From: Deltaproteobacteria bacterium
Lineage (GTDB): Bacteria; UBA10199; JACPAL01; GCA-016699445
NCBI GenBank assembly: GCA_016699445.1
Contig: CP064976.1
Span: 1,116,001 to 1,180,000, forward strand
DNA length: 64,000 nt
Reading direction: 5' to 3'
The translations under genes and the position numbers were made by a program. The notes beneath the pieces were generated by a model. It searched no databases, was not told the DNA's origin, and was given only the letters and a program-made list of their open reading frames with translations. Positions 33,854-42,741 of this stretch are shown here, piece by piece. Every line of letters starts with the position of its first letter. Position 1 is the first letter of the stretch.

Positions 33854-34823
33854 GAGCCACTCCAGAATTTGATTTCTCTATTTTTTCAGAATCTTCTGCG
33901 TGACTTAACTGAAATTTTCCCAAACCTTGTGACAACAAAGCCTCCTCAATAATACCAGCCTGGGCCACTTCCTCAAAATCGGCTAACTCACCCCTAACAA
34001 AACCCGCTCGACCTATTTGTTGAAGAGCCGAAGTTCTTCTCATTTGAATAAGATCTCCTTCCAAAGCTCTTTTAAGCTTGGGATCCATATTGTCTCTTGC
34101 CATCCAGGCTTCTAAGATTCCTTGATATTCAAAAATAGCTTTTAATTTTTCTTTCTCTCCTGAGTTTTCAAAAAACTCTTTGGAAATAATCCCAGCATCA
34201 ATTTGACCTGAAGCAATAGTAGAAAGTCGTTTCTGATCATCACTAATATAAACAATCGATTTCAAATGATCTGTCAGGATGAGGTTTCTAAATAAAACCC
34301 ATCGTGGAAGATTTTCTCCGTCGATAGAATTTTCTACCCCAAAAGCAAACGTCCGTCCTTCCAATTGACTTAAGTTTAGAAGACCCGACTGCGTACTCGT
34401 CACAACTAAAAAGGGATTATTCTTAGACGTTGTTTTTGTTTCGATGGCTAAGAGGCTGGTATTCTCAGTTTTTAAATAGGTACTAATAACGGATTCAGGA
34501 TTGATACGGGCGAAATCAATTTTGCCTTCTGAAAGTCGATTGGAAAGAGTATCACTATCGCGAAAGACTTTTGTTTCAATAACCACTTCATCATTCATCA
34601 TCCGAGAAAGATCTTGCTGAATATCATTTAGGAGAGGTCGAATCATTTCAACGGTTTTATAAGCGCGGTCTCTCACTTGAATTCCAAAAATCAGTTTTTG
34701 TTGAGCATACACTTGCCAACTTTGGACGCAGAGACCCAATGAAATAAAAAGAAAGAAGCCTATTTTGAAATTTATTTTCCCCACAGCAGACGGAATTTTA
34801 ACGATTCCCAAGCCAAGAGGCAA
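33843..34823 (-). CDS. PhnD-like periplasmic substrate-binding protein
   Basis: Resembles the phosphate/phosphite/phosphonate-binding PhnD family: KLIFGIQVRDRAYK after the signal, VFRDSDTLSNRLSEGKIDFARINPE, TFAFGVENSIDG and ISDDQKRLSTIASGQIDAGII. A signal peptide ends at VYAQ. The start is uncertain: TTG 34823 opens the frame, but GTG 34784 gives a more typical signal peptide (MGKINFKIGFFLFISLG). No ABC permease or ATPase is nearby, and the partner gene encodes a membrane sensor-like protein, so signalling is as likely as transport. It follows nrdR after 13 bases. Confidence 0.72.
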   Translation of the reverse strand: MPLGLGIVKIPSAVGKINFKIGFFLFISLGLCVQSWQVYAQQKLIFGIQVRDRAYKTVEMIRPLLNDIQQDLSRMMNDEVVIETKVFRDSDTLSNRLSEGKIDFARINPESVISTYLKTENTSLLAIETKTTSKNNPFLVVTSTQSGLLNLSQLEGRTFAFGVENSIDGENLPRWVLFRNLILTDHLKSIVYISDDQKRLSTIASGQIDAGIISKEFFENSGEKEKLKAIFEYQGILEAWMARDNMDPKLKRALEGDLIQMRRTSALQQIGRAGFVRGELADFEEVAQAGIIEEALLSQGLGKFQLSHAEDSEKIEKSNSGVAHEK

Positions 34824-34836
34824 TCATTAAGTCCCA

Positions 34837-35301
34837 TTAACTTATTGATTTTCCTTTTGGTTTTAGAAGTCCCTGAAGCTCATCCATAAACTGATTCAGG
34901 TCTTTGAAGTCACGATAAACGGAAGCAAAACGCACATAGGCCACATGATCAAGCTTGTGGAGCTGCTTCATAATCCTCTCCCCGATTTCTTTGGAACTCA
35001 CTTCTTTGACTGCTAGTTCCTGAAGCTCTCGTTCAATCTGATCCACAAGATCATCGATTTTTTCACGAGAAATAGGTCTTTTTTCACAGGCTTTTTGAAC
35101 ACCCGAAAGAATCTTGGCTCGATCAAACGGTTCGCGACGGTCATCTTTTTTGACGATGACAGGAAGGAGTTCGTCGACACGTTCATAGGTCGTGAATCTC
35201 TTATGACACTTTTCGCATTCACGACGACGTCGGATACTGTCGCTTGATAAGCGGGAATCAATGACACTGCTTTCTTCAAACGCGCAGTAGGGACATTTCA
35301 T
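34837..35301 (-). CDS. nrdR: Transcriptional repressor NrdR
   Basis: A 154-residue repressor of ribonucleotide reductase genes. An N-terminal zinc ribbon (MKCPYCAFEESSVIDSR, CEKCHKRFTTYERV) precedes an ATP-cone domain (VIVKKDDRREPFDRAKIL) that senses ATP/dATP. Length and order are standard. It is two bases downstream of glyA, the usual pairing. A reductase gene is not in the window, so its NrdR boxes cannot be checked. Confidence 0.95.
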   Translation of the reverse strand: MKCPYCAFEESSVIDSRLSSDSIRRRRECEKCHKRFTTYERVDELLPVIVKKDDRREPFDRAKILSGVQKACEKRPISREKIDDLVDQIERELQELAVKEVSSKEIGERIMKQLHKLDHVAYVRFASVYRDFKDLNQFMDELQGLLKPKGKSIS

Positions 35302-35303
35302 AT

Positions 35304-36587
35304 TTATCTATACAGGGGAAATTTTTCACACAGACTATGAATATTTCCGACGATTTCCTTTTGTTTCTTCTCATTCTGGATGTCGCTAATGACGTCATTG
35401 ATCCAACCACCAATGATTTTCATTTCGGATTCTTTCATTCCACGTGTGGTCAGAGCTGGCGTCCCAATACGAATACCACTGGTCACCAGTGGACTCTCGG
35501 TATCAAAAGGAACAGAATTTTTATTCGTCGTCATGCCCGCATGCTCAAGAGCTTCTTGAGCGGCTTTTCCTGTCACGCCTTTATTTCTCAAATCCACCAA
35601 CATGAGATGATTGTCCGTACCACCAGAAATAATTTGAAATCCAAAACCGACTAAAGTTTCGGCTAAGGCTTGGGCATTGCTAATTACTTGTTTGGCATAT
35701 TCTTCAAAACTAGGTTGTAAGGCTTCCTGAAACGCTACGGCTTTAGCGGCAATAATATGCATCAAAGGCCCACCTTGGATACCGGGAATCACCATCGCAT
35801 CTAAGAGCTCACTCATATTCTTAACGCGACCCGATTTGGGAGCCACCTGTCCAAACGGATTTTCAAAATCCTTCCCCATCAAAATCAAACCACCTCGTGG
35901 GCCACGCAATGTTTTATGAGTCGTCGATGTGACGACATGACAATGAGGGATGGGATCATTGAGTTGTTTTTTAGCAATCAAACCTGCGGGATGAGCAATA
36001 TCGGCAAAAAGAAATGCTCCAACAGAATCGGCAATCTCGCGAAACTTTTTATAATCAATATTTCGAGAATACGCCGAAGCTCCCACCGTAATCATCTTAG
36101 GACGCTCTTTTTTAGCCAAATCGGCGCATTGATTGTAATCAATAAATCCGGTTTTTGGATCCACACCGTAAGCGACAAAATTATAAAGCTGTCCGGAAAA
36201 ATTCACCGAAGCTCCGTGAGTCAGATGACCTCCATGAGAAAGATTCATCCCCATCACTTTGTCACCGGGTTTTAAGAAAGTGAAATAGACAGCCATGTTG
36301 GCGCCGGAGCCGCAATGGGGTTGGACATTGGCATATTCCGCTCCAAAAAGTTTTTTCACACGATTTCGTGCAAGCTCTTCGGCCACATCGACAAATTCAC
36401 AACCACCATAATAACGTTTACCCGGATAACCTTCGGCATACTTGTTCGTCATGACCGATCCAGCCGCTTCCAGCACTGCTTTCGAAACAAAATTTTCAGA
36501 TGCGATCATTTCGAGCTTATGTTCCTGACGATCGAGCTCACCTTTAATTGATGCAAATACTTCGGGGTCTTGTTTTTCTAAACTCAT
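35304..36587 (-). CDS. glyA: Serine hydroxymethyltransferase
   Basis: A 427-residue PLP enzyme that interconverts serine and glycine with transfer of one carbon to tetrahydrofolate. Signatures are MIASENFVSKAVLEAAGS, YAEGYPGKRYYGG, HGGHLTHGASVNFSG and the PLP Lys in TSTTHKTLRGPRGGLI. Full length. Produces the 5,10-methylene-THF used by thymidylate synthases such as the ThyX-like protein at 46.8-48.4 kb. First gene of the glyA-nrdR-PhnD-like stretch. Confidence 0.97.
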   Translation of the reverse strand: MSLEKQDPEVFASIKGELDRQEHKLEMIASENFVSKAVLEAAGSVMTNKYAEGYPGKRYYGGCEFVDVAEELARNRVKKLFGAEYANVQPHCGSGANMAVYFTFLKPGDKVMGMNLSHGGHLTHGASVNFSGQLYNFVAYGVDPKTGFIDYNQCADLAKKERPKMITVGASAYSRNIDYKKFREIADSVGAFLFADIAHPAGLIAKKQLNDPIPHCHVVTSTTHKTLRGPRGGLILMGKDFENPFGQVAPKSGRVKNMSELLDAMVIPGIQGGPLMHIIAAKAVAFQEALQPSFEEYAKQVISNAQALAETLVGFGFQIISGGTDNHLMLVDLRNKGVTGKAAQEALEHAGMTTNKNSVPFDTESPLVTSGIRIGTPALTTRGMKESEMKIIGGWINDVISDIQNEKKQKEIVGNIHSLCEKFPLYR

Positions 36588-36652
36588 AGTGTCCTCACTG
36601 TTTAAAATTGAAAGAGCACCCCTAATCGCCTTCTTGTTTTTTTCAAGCGAAT

Positions 36653-37822
36653 TTACTTTTTACCTACTTCCTGCCAATGCTCGTGAAGGAGTGGTGGGGG
36701 AAGTGCCGGCTTGAGGCTTTGTGAGATGAGGGTCATGCGTTCTACAGGTTTCTTTGCATAATGAGCAAAGCGCTTGAGATTAGAACCATGACTTTCGGTA
36801 ACGGTATGGGAGAGTTTAATTTCATAAGCACTCAGTGAAAGTCCTTCTTCCTCAATCAAATCCACTTCCAAACCATCATGAGATCTCCAAAAATAAAGAG
36901 AGGGTTTCTGCCCTGCAAAAACACGTTCTTTAATCTTTTCATTGATCACAAAATTTTCAAACAAAGGACCTGCCAAAGGACCTGCTAACGCTTGCTCGCC
37001 TGTTTTGATACGTGTGAGATAACATACAAGACCGGTATCATAAAAATAAAGCTTGGGAGTTTTGACAACTCTTTTACCAAAATTTTGATAATAAGGCGGC
37101 AAAAGATGAATGATAAACGCCGCCTCCAGAGCAGAAATCCAAGTCTTAAGCGTCACATCAGTGAGACCCAATTCTTTCCCCAAAGAATGCACATTCAGTT
37201 CTTGTCCAATACGAGAAGCTAACAGCTGTAGAAGATGTTCAAACGATCTCAGGTCACGTATGGCAACTTGTTGACGCAAATCCCTTTCAATATATGTATT
37301 CACATACGATGAAAACCAGAGATCGAGATTCAAATCGGGAGTAGTTTGCACAGCTGGGTAAAGTCCTTTGAGTAATAGTTCCCCTAAAAGTGTAGGCGAC
37401 GTGATATCAATAAATGGTGATGCTTGAATTTCTTTCCAAGAAAACGGAAGAAGATTAAAAATCGCCACGCGTCCGGCCAAACTTTCCGAAACCCCTTTCA
37501 TCAAATGAAACTGATGTGAACCGGTCAAAATCACACGAGCCTCGCGGTGAGCATCCACAAACTCTTTCACATAGGACAAAAGTTCGGGCGCTTCCTGTAT
37601 CTCATCAATGATCAGTTTCTTTTCTTCTGAAACAAAAAAAGAACGTGGGTCTCTCACAGCTTGAGCGCGTACATCCAAAGCATCAAGTGTGAAGTAAGAA
37701 TACGGGAAAGAATGTTTCAAAAGCTCAGTCTTACCGGTTTGTCGAGGCCCCGTCAGCAGCACAACCGGAAAGCTTTTTAGAGCTTGTTCTAAATCAGGAA
37801 GAATCAGACGGTTAAAAAACAT
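36653..37822 (-). CDS. AAA-type ATPase with DUF4143
   Basis: A 389-residue protein of the common ATPase-plus-DUF4143 family: P-loop LLTGPRQTGKTELL near residue 25, Walker B LIIDEIQEAPELL, sensor LTGSHQFHLM, then a C-terminal nuclease-like fold (FENFVINEKIKE, DGLEVDLIEEE, EIKLS) with Asp/Glu-x-Lys. Biological role is unknown for most members. These genes are scattered and often horizontally acquired. It stands alone here. Confidence 0.85.
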   Translation of the reverse strand: MFFNRLILPDLEQALKSFPVVLLTGPRQTGKTELLKHSFPYSYFTLDALDVRAQAVRDPRSFFVSEEKKLIIDEIQEAPELLSYVKEFVDAHREARVILTGSHQFHLMKGVSESLAGRVAIFNLLPFSWKEIQASPFIDITSPTLLGELLLKGLYPAVQTTPDLNLDLWFSSYVNTYIERDLRQQVAIRDLRSFEHLLQLLASRIGQELNVHSLGKELGLTDVTLKTWISALEAAFIIHLLPPYYQNFGKRVVKTPKLYFYDTGLVCYLTRIKTGEQALAGPLAGPLFENFVINEKIKERVFAGQKPSLYFWRSHDGLEVDLIEEEGLSLSAYEIKLSHTVTESHGSNLKRFAHYAKKPVERMTLISQSLKPALPPPLLHEHWQEVGKK

Positions 37823-37874
37823 ATGACAAAATTATAGTTAAACTATAAAAATGTCAATTTATTGATTTTATTAG

Positions 37875-39033
37875 TTATTTATTGAGATATTTTTGAATCC
37901 TTCGCAATCCTTCTTTAATATTTTCCATCGAGGTCGCGTACGAAAAACGGATGTAGCCTTCACCACCCGAACCAAAATCAATACCCGGTGTCACACCCAC
38001 ACCTGTTTTGTCTAAAAGATCCAAAGCAAATTTATGAGAAGACTTCTGAGTTCTTTGGGTAAATTTTTTGGCATTGGCAAAAATATAAAAAAGCGCCCGT
38101 GGGTTCTACCGGCACGGAAAATCCTAAATCTCTTACACCTTGAAGCATGACCCGACGTCTCTCATCAAAACTTTTTCTCATATTTTCAAAATAGCTCTCA
38201 GGCGCCTTCAGAGCGGCAATTCCTGCTTTTTGGACAAATGAATTGGCTGAAATAAAAAAGTTTTGATGCAGCGTTTGGAGTGTCCGCATAAAAGCTTTGG
38301 GAGCAATCAAATACCCTAAACGATAACCTGTCATCGCATAGGCTTTTGAAAAACCATTAATAACAAAAGCCCGATGCGTAAATTCCAAAATCGATCTCTC
38401 ACGACCTTTGTAAGTCAATCCATGATAAATCTCGTCCGATATCACCCAACGTTTACTCGACGTGAGATCGGCGATTTTTTTCAAGGTATCATCAGCAATC
38501 GTAGTCCCTGTGGGATTAGACGGAGAACACACCAAAATGCCTTTAGTGCGGGCATTCATTTTTTTTCGGATCATGTCGGGACAATATTGAAAACCATCTT
38601 CTTCGCGCGTCTTGATATAGCTCGATTTACCCTTAAGATATTCTACAAACGCCGGATAACAAGGGTAATGAGGATTAGAGAGGATGATTTCATCTCCTGG
38701 TGAAATCAAAACAGAAAAGGCCAACAAAAAAGCTGGAGAGCTTCCACCCGTGACGATAATTTGTTCGGGATCTACTTTAACCCCATATTTTTTAAAATAA
38801 TGTTTTGAAATTTCTTCTCGAAGCTCGAGAATTCCCTGACTGTGAGTGTATTTGGTAAAATCATCTTCCAGAGCCTCAATACACGCCTTGCGCACAGACT
38901 CTGGAGGCGCGACATCTGGCTCTCCCAACGAAAAAGAAATCACAGATTCGCCTTGAGCTTTTTTCTTTTGAAGAGCTTCCAAAATCTCCATGGCCAGAAA
39001 AGATTTTATTTTTCGAATGTGTTTGGGAATCAC
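37875..39033 (-). CDS. Class I/II aminotransferase (frameshifted near the C-terminus)
   Basis: PLP-dependent aspartate-aminotransferase-fold enzyme. Seen: SLGEPDVAPP, GGSSPAFLLAF, CSPSNPTGTTI, WVISDEIYHGLTY, and the PLP Lys in GFSKAYAMTGYRLGY. After EPTGAF the frame breaks. Removing one base from A6 (38087-38092 on plus) restores YIFANAKKF and a normal end with KTGVGVTPGIDFG and GYIRFSYATS, stopping at 37875-37877, for 385 residues in total. Uncorrected, the frame stops at 38032. Substrate specificity cannot be assigned beyond the aspartate/alanine transaminase-like family. Confidence 0.85.
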
Positions 39034-39053
39034 GCGGAAACTCTGTAGTGAAC

Positions 39054-39081
39054 TTGACAGGATTCGAGCAATGATTATTTA
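39054..39081 (+). promoter_or_regulatory. Putative sigma70-type promoter of the fmdB-like gene
   Basis: TTGACA (39054-39059), 16-base spacer, TATTTA (39076-39081), 23 bases before ATG 39105, which has AAGGAG upstream. The -35 box is perfect and the -10 box is weak. Confidence 0.4.
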
Positions 39082-39104
39082 CAAAAAGTTCTTAAGGAGA
39101 CTGT

Positions 39105-39398
39105 ATGCCTATTTATGAATATATTTGCGGTGGCTGTGGGGAAAAACATGAAGCCATGCAAAAATTGAGTGATAAGCCTCTGCGCAAATGCCCTAAATGC
39201 GGCGCCAATAAAATGAAAAAAGCCCTGTCTTTATCCGGTTTCCAACTCAAAGGCGGCGGATGGTATAAAGACGGCTACTCTTCAGCTAAAGCTTCCTCGA
39301 GCGAGACAAGCACCACAAAACCGGCTGAATCAACAAAGGCTGAAAAGCCTGCCAAAGAAGCCAAAGCAGAAAAAAAAGAAACGAAAGCCTCGACCTAA
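39105..39398 (+). CDS. FmdB-family zinc ribbon protein
   Basis: A 97-residue protein with an N-terminal CxxC...CxxC zinc ribbon (MPIYEYICGGCGEKHE, KCPKCGANKMKKALS), the defining feature of FmdB/CxxC_CXXC_SSSS regulators. A Lys/Ala/Glu-rich disordered tail follows (KAEKPAKEAKAEKKE). The role is unknown; some relatives influence expression of formamidase or amidase genes. AAGGAG lies before the ATG, and a ferredoxin gene follows. Confidence 0.85.
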   Translation: MPIYEYICGGCGEKHEAMQKLSDKPLRKCPKCGANKMKKALSLSGFQLKGGGWYKDGYSSAKASSSETSTTKPAESTKAEKPAKEAKAEKKETKAST

Positions 39399-39465
39399 TT
39401 CTTGACGCTTTCTTTTCCTTCCCTTACTTTACACAAACTTTTTTCAAATTTTACAGGAGGATGTT

Positions 39466-39777
39466 ATGCCCTATGTGATTAATCAAGAATGTCTCGGTGA
39501 ACGTTACGCTGACTGCGTCGATGTATGTCCCGTCAATTGCATTTATCCCGGTGACTACAAAGGCGAAGTGTTCATGGTGATCGATCCCGATATCTGCATC
39601 GACTGCGGTGCGTGCTTACCCGAATGTCCTATCGAAGCGATCGTCGCATCCGTGGATGATGCTCCAGAATGGGCAAAAGTGAACGCTGAACTGGCCCCTG
39701 TTTACAAAACAACCCAGCCGTCACGCCTCGTAGCCCACAAGATCCTCCGAAGAAAAAGCATCCAAACCCTGATCTGA
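39466..39777 (+). CDS. Seven- or eight-iron ferredoxin (FdxA-like)
   Basis: A 103-residue ferredoxin. The first cluster motif is in ECLGERYADCVDVCPVNC, with a long gap between the first and second Cys, as in 3Fe-4S/4Fe-4S ferredoxins. The second is a classical CIDCGACLPECP. The C-terminal stretch PEWAKVNAELAPVYKTTQ is typical of the FdxA group. It carries electrons in the cytoplasm; a partner such as the flavin reductase at 13.7 kb is possible but not linked. AGGAGG lies before the ATG. Confidence 0.92.
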   Translation: MPYVINQECLGERYADCVDVCPVNCIYPGDYKGEVFMVIDPDICIDCGACLPECPIEAIVASVDDAPEWAKVNAELAPVYKTTQPSRLVAHKILRRKSIQTLI

Positions 39778-39797
39778 AACCTTAATCATTACGGTTA

Positions 39798-40256
39798 ATG
39801 AATCATTACTGGCCTTATACGATTGATAGTGAAGGTCGCTTTTGGAATGGTGATGGTCTGGAGTTTGATGATCCAGAGACGCTTTTATTTTTTATGAAAC
39901 AATTAGAGCCCATGGTTGGAGCTACCGACCATGGGCCTTTTATTGCTTTTTGTCAGGGTGAGGAGTGTCGATTTACATCCGAAGACGTGCCCTATGTCAT
40001 TGTGGGACTAGAGATGTCTCCAGATCAGATCACTGTTATTTTTCCAGGAAATTATCGCGAAGTTTTAAATCCAGATTCTCTTTTTGTGGGAGGTCAGAAT
40101 GTGCTTTACTGTAAAGTGAGAGATGGAAAATTTTCAGCTCGTTTCAATCGTAAAACTTACATGGAAATCGTAAAAAAAATACAATTTGATCCAACGACTC
40201 ATTCCTACTATCTGCCACTCTCTCACAACAAACATGTCATTAAAGGAGTGATTTAA
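39798..40256 (+). CDS. Conserved hypothetical protein, DUF4505-like
   Basis: A 152-residue protein without signal or membrane segments. The pattern GPFIAFCQGEECRFTSEDVP followed by VIVGLEM and a beta-rich half resembles the DUF4505 family (P-x-S-CGxExNxxxxDDxP), recalled from family consensus and not verified. Function unknown. One base separates its stop from the CsbD-like start, so the two are likely co-translated, perhaps as stress-related proteins. Confidence 0.5.
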   Translation: MNHYWPYTIDSEGRFWNGDGLEFDDPETLLFFMKQLEPMVGATDHGPFIAFCQGEECRFTSEDVPYVIVGLEMSPDQITVIFPGNYREVLNPDSLFVGGQNVLYCKVRDGKFSARFNRKTYMEIVKKIQFDPTTHSYYLPLSHNKHVIKGVI

Positions 40257-40257
40257 T

Positions 40258-40491
40258 ATGGCCACTACACCCAACCGCATCGAAAAAAACTGGGAGGCTG
40301 TTGTTCCATTTCTCAAGCGCACTTGGCCGAAACTGACGGAGTTTGACATCGAACAAGTCAGTGGTCGTTATGATCGCCTGATTCAAACAATTAAAAATGT
40401 TTATGGCGGCAACGCACCCATCATGCAGGAAGCTCATATTAAACAGACATTGCAGACATTTTTGAATGATCTTGAGAAGGTAAATAGTTGA
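40258..40491 (+). CDS. CsbD-like stress protein
   Basis: A 77-residue protein with the CsbD/YjbJ pattern NW...W.KLT..D....GR.D.L, seen as KNWEAVVPFLKRTWPKLTEFD followed by GRYDRLIQTIKNVYG. Members are small, helical, abundant under general stress, and of unknown mechanism. AGGAG (40243-40247) precedes the ATG inside the end of the upstream gene. Confidence 0.7.
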   Translation: MATTPNRIEKNWEAVVPFLKRTWPKLTEFDIEQVSGRYDRLIQTIKNVYGGNAPIMQEAHIKQTLQTFLNDLEKVNS

Positions 40492-40492
40492 T

Positions 40493-40590
40493 TGTCATGG
40501 CGAGCGAAGGCCCTAGGGCCGTAGCGTGGCCATCTCCCGAAAACAACTGATGTTCATGAGATCGCCACGCCCTTCGGGCTCGCGATGACA
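40493..40590. repeat. REP-like inverted repeat (TGTCATGGCGAGC...)
   Basis: About 98 bases whose ends TGTCATGGCGAGCGAAGG and GGGCTCGCGATGACA are imperfect reverse complements, with an inner pair GCGTGGCCATCTC / GAGATCGCCACGC. The whole folds into one long interrupted hairpin between convergent genes. The motif resembles the widespread GTCATTGCGAGC class of bacterial repeats. Confidence 0.7.
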
Positions 40591-40592
40591 CA

Positions 40593-40880
40593 CTAAGTTT
40601 TTTTGAAGAGCTTTTTCACCCACCACTGCATTCCCACAAAAAGATAGGCTGGATTGCTAAAAAAGGCAGGCCATTTCCCTTCAAAAATGTGCCCTACAAA
40701 TTGCAGCATCCACCCAAAAACAAAAAGTCCAACACCGAGTTTCCAGTTTAAAAAAACGACTATCAGCGAAATCACAATCATGGGAATTCCAAACGTGTGC
40801 AAAAGTCGATTCATGGGATGCTGATGTTTTTCTCGGTAAACATCCAAAAAGCTTTTGTTTTGATTAGAGATTTCGTTCAT
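40593..40880 (-). CDS. DUF962 / Mpo1-like membrane protein
   Basis: A 95-residue protein with two or three membrane helices and the family His motifs KHQHPMNRLLHTFGIP and FVGHIFEGKWPAFF. Homologues include yeast Mpo1, a 2-hydroxy fatty acid dioxygenase, where these His residues bind iron; the bacterial members are mostly untested. Lipid-related activity is therefore possible. GGAGGG precedes the ATG. Confidence 0.8.
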   Translation of the reverse strand: MNEISNQNKSFLDVYREKHQHPMNRLLHTFGIPMIVISLIVVFLNWKLGVGLFVFGWMLQFVGHIFEGKWPAFFSNPAYLFVGMQWWVKKLFKKT

Positions 40881-40978
40881 AATCCCTCCATTATTATTAA
40901 AATTAAAAAATTTTTAAAAAATGGCAACTTGTGCGGGGACTCTAACCGATAATTCTTCTTAAGGCTAAGTGTGTTTTT

Positions 40979-42601
40979 ATGTTTGAAACGTTAACACAAA
41001 TAGGACGACGGGTAGAAGGGCTGGCAGACTCTGTGGGAAGAGGTGTCTCGAGTCTGGCTGAGCAAGTCCGCGCCGCAATTCCACGCCCCGACATCAATCT
41101 CTTTGAACAATCCAATGGTTCTGGAACTGTTGAGTTTTCTTTAGGCAGTCATCGTTGGCAGTTTGATGTGTCTCAACGAGCGACCTACGTACTGGGAAAT
41201 GCTCGGAGTGTGTTTCGAAGAATTACGGGAGAACCCGAAATTGTTGAAAGACAACGTTCCCGCACGCGACCTCGCGTACCCGCAAGCCTGGAAAGATGTT
41301 TTGATCCGACTCAAGAAAGAAATGCTCCGGCTATTGCCGCTCAATTAGTTCATCCAGATCCCGTCATTCGAGGAAGTGGTGAATCGGCATTTAGAGAACT
41401 TGTCAGGCATCACCCACAAGCCGCAGCACAAGCAGTCGATCAACAACGCCAAACATGTGTCGCTCAAGGCTCTCATGATCAAGTAGTTCGTCTAGATCAA
41501 TCCATTCAAACAGCGACTCATGCTGTCATGGCTCAACCTACTTCTTCACGATCGCTCATTGGTACAGGAAGATCTTGCGTGCTGTCTTTTACAGCGAGCT
41601 TGCAGCCCAGTCCTCTTAAGACACAAGTTTTGGCATTGATTCGAGGCACACCACCAATACAATCCACTCCATCTACAACACCCACCACACTCACTCTTGC
41701 CTCTTTTCCAACGCGTGTTCGTGATGCGGCTGTAGGAGCTTATCCGGGTGTTTTCATGGCTAGTGTGCCTCATGAAAGAGCTTCTGATTATGGGGCTTTT
41801 GCCAGAACGTTTATCGCCCCTGTTATTGAAGCCATCGATGGCGCATTACCAAGTATTTTAGGAGCGCTGCCTACAACCACTTATCCTGCAGGAACACATT
41901 TACCTGTACTTGAAAACACTCCAACTCCATCGAGGGTTACCACAGCGCCTCTCATGACTCCCATCATGACGCCGAATGGAATTGTTTATATCCCAGAAAC
42001 AGAGACAAGGACTGCGACAATAAGAGAGCACGATGGAAGAGATGTTCCTCATTTTGTTCCAATCGCACACTCAGGAGTTATGACTTCATCATCTCCTACC
42101 AATAATAATGTTGTCCGACCAAGAGTCGACTCTACGTTAGCTTCAGCAGCCAATGACACGGATGTCTCTTTTACACGCGAAGCTGGACCGCAATTTACTA
42201 ATGAAACTCGAGAGAATGATTCCCGATTAGGATTTGTCGATCGTTTGGGATTAACACCAAGACCTCGTACATCACATTCTACCAACACTCATTCTTTTGG
42301 ATCTTCTGCTTTCGCAACTTTATTTACCGAAACTCCCGCGAATGACGGCATGCCGATTAGTCCGTCTCTAGTTCGCTATCCTGTGCCTGAAGGAACGCCG
42401 TTCATGCGTCCACTTACGGGAGCACCACTTCAAACCTCCGGAGGATCAAATCCTCGTGTCGCCATGAGAAGTGAACTTCATGAAGGAAGTGGCAATGGTG
42501 GTGGAAGTTCCGGTGGCCGCGATGAAGGTGGGGAAGGTGAAGAAAATCAGGGTCAAAGAGATCGTCGTCAGCAACAAGAACAACAAGAAGCAGCGGCTTA
42601 G
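40979..42601 (+). CDS. Large hypothetical protein with low-complexity C-terminus
   Basis: Unknown 540-residue protein without signal peptide or membrane helix. Residues about 115-160 (QLVHPDPVIRGSGESAFRELV) look like a HEAT-type helical repeat. The middle is Ser/Thr/Pro-rich and probably disordered (TPPIQSTPSTTPTTLTL). The last about 45 residues are Gly/Glu/Gln-rich (GGGSSGGRDEGGEGEENQGQ). The start has no clear ribosome binding site. A hairpin without a U-run follows at 42640-42660. Composition suggests a structural or surface-associated role, but this is not established. Confidence 0.5.
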   Translation: MFETLTQIGRRVEGLADSVGRGVSSLAEQVRAAIPRPDINLFEQSNGSGTVEFSLGSHRWQFDVSQRATYVLGNARSVFRRITGEPEIVERQRSRTRPRVPASLERCFDPTQERNAPAIAAQLVHPDPVIRGSGESAFRELVRHHPQAAAQAVDQQRQTCVAQGSHDQVVRLDQSIQTATHAVMAQPTSSRSLIGTGRSCVLSFTASLQPSPLKTQVLALIRGTPPIQSTPSTTPTTLTLASFPTRVRDAAVGAYPGVFMASVPHERASDYGAFARTFIAPVIEAIDGALPSILGALPTTTYPAGTHLPVLENTPTPSRVTTAPLMTPIMTPNGIVYIPETETRTATIREHDGRDVPHFVPIAHSGVMTSSSPTNNNVVRPRVDSTLASAANDTDVSFTREAGPQFTNETRENDSRLGFVDRLGLTPRPRTSHSTNTHSFGSSAFATLFTETPANDGMPISPSLVRYPVPEGTPFMRPLTGAPLQTSGGSNPRVAMRSELHEGSGNGGGSSGGRDEGGEGEENQGQRDRRQQQEQQEAAA

Positions 42602-42666
42602 TTCTACCCCACCCGTCTATACATTCACTATGATCATTTCCCTCCCCTAAAAAGGGAGGGCTCACG

Positions 42667-42687
42667 GATGTCATAAGCATTGACATC
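42667..42687. promoter_or_regulatory. Inverted repeat upstream of cysC
   Basis: GATGTCA (42667-42673) and TGACATC (42681-42687) are exact reverse complements with a 7-base spacer, centred 65 bases before the cysC start. Possible operator or part of a leader hairpin; no regulator is known. Confidence 0.3.
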
Positions 42688-42741
42688 ACTCTTCCACCCC
42701 CACTAAACGCTCACATCTCAATTAAACATGGAGGAATGAAG

